The position numbers were made by a program, and so were the translations under genes. Positions 61,588-64,000 of a stretch of 64,000 nt of DNA are shown one piece after another (within the stretch, counting starts at the first letter, position 1; every line of letters begins with the position of its first letter). The notes under the pieces were generated by a model, which saw only the letters and a program-made list of their open reading frames with translations, was not told the DNA's origin and searched no databases. The DNA is from Ruminiclostridium sp. Its GTDB lineage: Bacteria; Bacillota; Clostridia; Oscillospirales; Ruminococcaceae. The stretch covers positions 62,001 through 126,000 of the forward strand of contig JAGAWN010000124.1 in the NCBI GenBank assembly GCA_017941355.1, given 5' to 3'.

Positions 61588-62797
61588 CGGTGTCGTCAAG
61601 TGCGAATTCCTCAAAATCATCGTCAGCGGCAACTATAACGCTGCTTTTCTTGGGTCTGCCGCGCTTGCCCTTTTCGCTCTCTGCGGGAGCCGCATCCGCT
61701 GCTGTGTCTGCGGGAGCCGCGTCTGAGGACATCTCTGCCGGTTCGCTGCCGGTATCGTCATTGTCGATATCCTCTGCGCTCTCCTTTATCTTTTCTTCGA
61801 TCTCGCGCATAACATCGGGGTTGTCCTCAAGGAACTTCTTGGTATTCTCTCTGCCCTGCCCTATCCGCATATCGTTGTAGCTGAACCATGCGCCGGATTT
61901 CTTGATGATATCCAGTTCTGTCGCATAGTCAAGCACCTCGCCTGTGCGGGAAATGCCCTTACCGAAGATCATATCGAATTCACAGCTCTTGAAAGGCGGA
62001 GCGACCTTATTCTTGATGATCTTGCACTTGGTGCGGTAGCCTATGGTTTCGGAGCCGTCCTTTATAGCTTCTCCCTTGCGCACTTCAATACGAACGGAAG
62101 CATAGAATTTCAGCGCTCGTCCGCCCGGTGTTGTTTCGGGATTTCCGAACATGATGCCGATCTTTTCGCGTATCTGGTTGATGAATATTGCAACCGTGTT
62201 TGTCTTTGCGATAACGGCTGTGAGTTTCTTCATAGCGCCGGACATAAGCCTTGCCTGCACACCGACGAATGTATCACCCATGTCGCCCTCGATCTCGGCT
62301 TTTGTTACCATTGCGGCAACGGAGTCAAGTACGATAATATCTATCGCCCCGGATCTTACCAGTGCTTCCATTATATCCAGAGCCTGTTCGCCGGAATCGG
62401 GCTGTGAAACGACAAGTTGATCCACGTCAACGCCGAGATTTTTTGCATAAACGGGATCGAGAGCGTGTTCGACATCTACGAATGCCGCGTTTCCGCCGAG
62501 CTTCTGTACCTCCGCGATAGCCTGCAGGGTAACTGTGGTCTTGCCGCCGGATTCCGGTCCGAAGATCTCGATGATACGTCCTTTCGGGAGTCCTCCGATA
62601 CCCAGAGCCATATCGAGTCCGATAGAACCGGTAGGCACGGATTCAACATTCAGGTTTGATTTTTCTCCCATACGCATTACGGAGCCTGCGCCGAATTGTT
62701 TTTCTATCTGCGCGATAGCAGCGTCAAGGGCTTTCTTGCGGTCTTCCGATGTGGTAGGTTTTTCAACTGTCTTTTTTGTGGGTGTTGCTTTTGCCAT
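61577..62797 (-). CDS. recA: Recombinase RecA
   Basis: A 406-residue RecA. Walker A is GPESGGKTT, the DNA-binding loops and [22 protein letters not shown] are complete, and the acidic, Ala/Pro-rich tail (last 60 residues, ending DDTDDE) is longer than in Bacillus. AAAGGA precedes the ATG. The gene begins only five bases after the TetR gene ends, and its ribosome site lies within that gene, so it is probably transcribed from the TetR promoter. No LexA-type box was seen near it. Confidence 0.96.
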   Translation of the reverse strand: MAKATPTKKTVEKPTTSEDRKKALDAAIAQIEKQFGAGSVMRMGEKSNLNVESVPTGSIGLDMALGIGGLPKGRIIEIFGPESGGKTTVTLQAIAEVQKLGGNAAFVDVEHALDPVYAKNLGVDVDQLVVSQPDSGEQALDIMEALVRSGAIDIIVLDSVAAMVTKAEIEGDMGDTFVGVQARLMSGAMKKLTAVIAKTNTVAIFINQIREKIGIMFGNPETTPGGRALKFYASVRIEVRKGEAIKDGSETIGYRTKCKIIKNKVAPPFKSCEFDMIFGKGISRTGEVLDYATELDIIKKSGAWFSYNDMRIGQGRENTKKFLEDNPDVMREIEEKIKESAEDIDNDDTGSEPAEMSSDAAPADTAADAAPAESEKGKRGRPKKSSVIVAADDDFEEFALDDTDDE

Positions 62798-62802
62798 ATT
62801 TT

Positions 62803-63387
62803 TTACTGTCCTTTCTCCTGCGCACCGTTTCCGGATCTTTCGCTCAGTGCGGCAATATCCTCTATCAGATCTTTTCTTATCTCGAACATACGCAGAAATT
62901 GCTTTTTAAGATCACTTTTCATGCCGCCGCGCTGCCAGTCAAGTATCAGCCCGAAGCAGGCGCATTTGTAGAAGTTTATTATGACTTCGCGGTCAAACTC
63001 TGTGAGTTTGTAGTTTCCGAGAATACTGTCTATGTAAGTGGTGACAGTATGCTCACATACCCGCCAGAGGTACTGTTCATATATATCGCGGCTGACGGAG
63101 TTGTAGATGTGCATTACTGCCCTGCGGTTGGTCATTGCGAAACTCAGAGCCGCGTCGAGACACTGTTCCAGCGATGTTATGGAGGGATAGGCTTCGATGA
63201 GCTGTTCCGCCTGCTCCATGACCATTTCTTCAATAAGCGACGGAAGATCGCGGAAATGGTAGTAGAACGAGTTGCGGTTTATCCCGCAGTCCTCGACGAT
63301 GTCCTTAACCGTTATCTGGTTCATAGGCTTTTCGTTCAGCAGCTTCAGTGCCGATGCCTTGATAGCCTTTTCTGTCAGATTAGCCAA
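62803..63387 (-). CDS. TetR-family transcriptional regulator
   Basis: A 194-residue regulator. The N-terminal HTH ([47 protein letters not shown]) is a canonical TetR DNA-binding domain. The C-terminal part is of the TetR_C_8/DhaS type, which in relatives binds small ligands or partner proteins. Start is TTG at 63387, with GGAG about ten bases upstream. It is directly upstream of recA, an uncommon arrangement. Confidence 0.88.
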   Translation of the reverse strand: MANLTEKAIKASALKLLNEKPMNQITVKDIVEDCGINRNSFYYHFRDLPSLIEEMVMEQAEQLIEAYPSITSLEQCLDAALSFAMTNRRAVMHIYNSVSRDIYEQYLWRVCEHTVTTYIDSILGNYKLTEFDREVIINFYKCACFGLILDWQRGGMKSDLKKQFLRMFEIRKDLIEDIAALSERSGNGAQEKGQ

Positions 63388-63444
63388 TTATCCCAAGCTC
63401 CTTTTCCGTAAAGCAGTTACAGTTCCGGTTGAATGTCATAAACT

Positions 63445-63473
63445 ATTATATCACATTTATACAGGAAAAACAA
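63445..63473 (-). promoter_or_regulatory. Promoter of the TetR-recA-recX unit
   Basis: Minus strand TTGTTT (63473-63468), a 17-base spacer and TATAAT (63450-63445), about 60 bases upstream of the TetR start. Confidence 0.6.
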
Positions 63474-63479
63474 CTGTAT
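63459..63479. promoter_or_regulatory. Possible TetR operator
   Basis: Inverted repeat ATACAG-N9-CTGTAT covering the -35 box of the promoter, well placed for autorepression. The half-sites are short. Confidence 0.35.
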
Positions 63480-63515
63480 TTCAGCAATTTTTCAATGTTA
63501 TCGGGCTTGGAGGAT

Positions 63516-64000
63516 CTACTCTAAGAAGTAGGAAGCCTCCATATCGGCGGTTGAAAGTGCGAACGCCAGCGGGTACATCTCAAACGCCTTGCCTATGGTG
63601 TTGCGATCCTCGATGCCGCCGTATGAGAAGCCCATGTGCCAGCGTATCGCCATTGCTTCCTCGCGGGACAGGCGCATGAAACCGCTTATCATATATACCG
63701 ACTTCTCGCCGTGACCGTAAGGCAGAGTGTCCTCGATACGGTAGAACGGTACCTTTTCCCATTGTCCCTGTTCATTCTTTGCGTTGCGGTAATCCACCCT
63801 GTAGAAGTCGGTTTTGCAGATATCATGCAGCAGCGACACCAGTGCGATCTGTTCGTCGGTATAATCCTTGACCTTGTACACTTCCTTTACTCTCGGACGT
63901 TCAAGGTACGCTTTAAGGCAATGGTACACATTCAGCGAGTGCTGGGCAAGTCCGCCCTCGTAAGCGCTGTGATAGCGGGTGCTTGCGGGAGCTGTGAAGA
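63516..64000 (-). CDS. HD-domain phosphohydrolase, N-terminus cut by window edge
   Basis: At least 161 residues are visible and the frame continues beyond the window. HSAYEGGLAQHSLNVYHC, LVSLLHDICKT and the later GHGEKSVYM and IRWHMGF match the HD-domain pattern of YhaM-type 3'-5' exoribonucleases and related phosphohydrolases. The His and His-Asp metal ligands are present. The N-terminal part that would show an OB fold is missing, so RNase identity is not certain. It is on the same strand as the TetR gene, 128 bases upstream. Confidence 0.75.
   Translation of the reverse strand, partial: FTAPASTRYHSAYEGGLAQHSLNVYHCLKAYLERPRVKEVYKVKDYTDEQIALVSLLHDICKTDFYRVDYRNAKNEQGQWEKVPFYRIEDTLPYGHGEKSVYMISGFMRLSREEAMAIRWHMGFSYGGIEDRNTIGKAFEMYPLAFALSTADMEASYFLE

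Noticed and set aside
1..64000. tRNA, rRNA and CRISPR arrays
   Set aside because: I looked for T-loop signatures, rRNA-like stretches and regular repeat-spacer arrays and saw none.

Overview
The window comes from a spore-forming, Gram-positive Clostridia bacterium, most likely Ruminococcus or a close relative in the Oscillospiraceae (inference). The evidence is a small SRP RNA directly in front of dnaX-ebfC-recR, AGGAGG-type ribosome sites with many TTG/GTG starts, YpeB and SpoIID-type sporulation proteins, a remB gene next to recF, class B sortases and Thr-rich extracellular linkers. The chromosomal replication origin region lies in the middle: dnaA, dnaN, an S4-domain gene, recF and remB run from 35.4 to 40.1 kb. 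AT-rich gaps with DnaA-box-like motifs sit on both sides of these genes, and there are three parS-like sites and a parA-parB pair.

Layout. 0-2.3 kb: a leftward pair of a von Willebrand factor A membrane protein and a tubulin-like GTPase cut by the window edge. 2.4-4.7 kb: a Zn/Cd efflux operon (separate HMA protein plus P1B ATPase) behind an ArsR/SmtB-like operator. 5-8.7 kb: phosphohexomutase and YpeB, leftward. 8.8-17.0 kb: cysteine desulfurase, ThiI and PncC, then three tandem class B sortases and a SpoIID-domain protein. 17.1-30.7 kb: a ten-gene leftward operon behind a consensus promoter. It holds two pairs of sugar-type ABC permeases, a large binding protein, NHL/TPR, Yip1 and DUF5696-like proteins, and two LolD/MacB-type ATPases, one fused to an AbrB domain. 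31-35 kb: a patatin-like protein, then ffs-dnaX-ebfC-recR. 34.9-35.4 kb: a MITE-like insertion, a dispersed repeat and the dnaA promoter. 41-50.9 kb: rsmI, unknown genes, a radical SAM protein, a class II aldolase, mnmG-rsmG, a Wzz-like protein, a YicC protein, an XRE regulator and tsaD. 51-55.7 kb: a zinc-ribbon/TIR-like protein, parA-parB and serS. 55.8-60.4 kb: a membrane protein with a long disordered tail, a second SpoIID, an unusual chain of hairpins and small unknown genes. 60.5-64 kb: leftward zinc-ribbon membrane protein, recX-recA, a TetR regulator and an HD-domain protein cut by the edge.

How it fits together. The core is replication, repair and segregation: DnaX, RecR, DnaA, DnaN, RecF, RecA/RecX, ParAB and parS. 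Around it lie tRNA-modification genes (ThiI with its sulfur donor, MnmG, TsaD), cell-surface and spore-wall functions (sortases, two SpoIID proteins, YpeB) and one large uncharacterised transport operon. Two genes (mnmG and the first SpoIID protein) have no ATG/GTG/TTG start in the right place, only ATA and ACG behind good ribosome sites. No tRNA, rRNA or CRISPR was seen.
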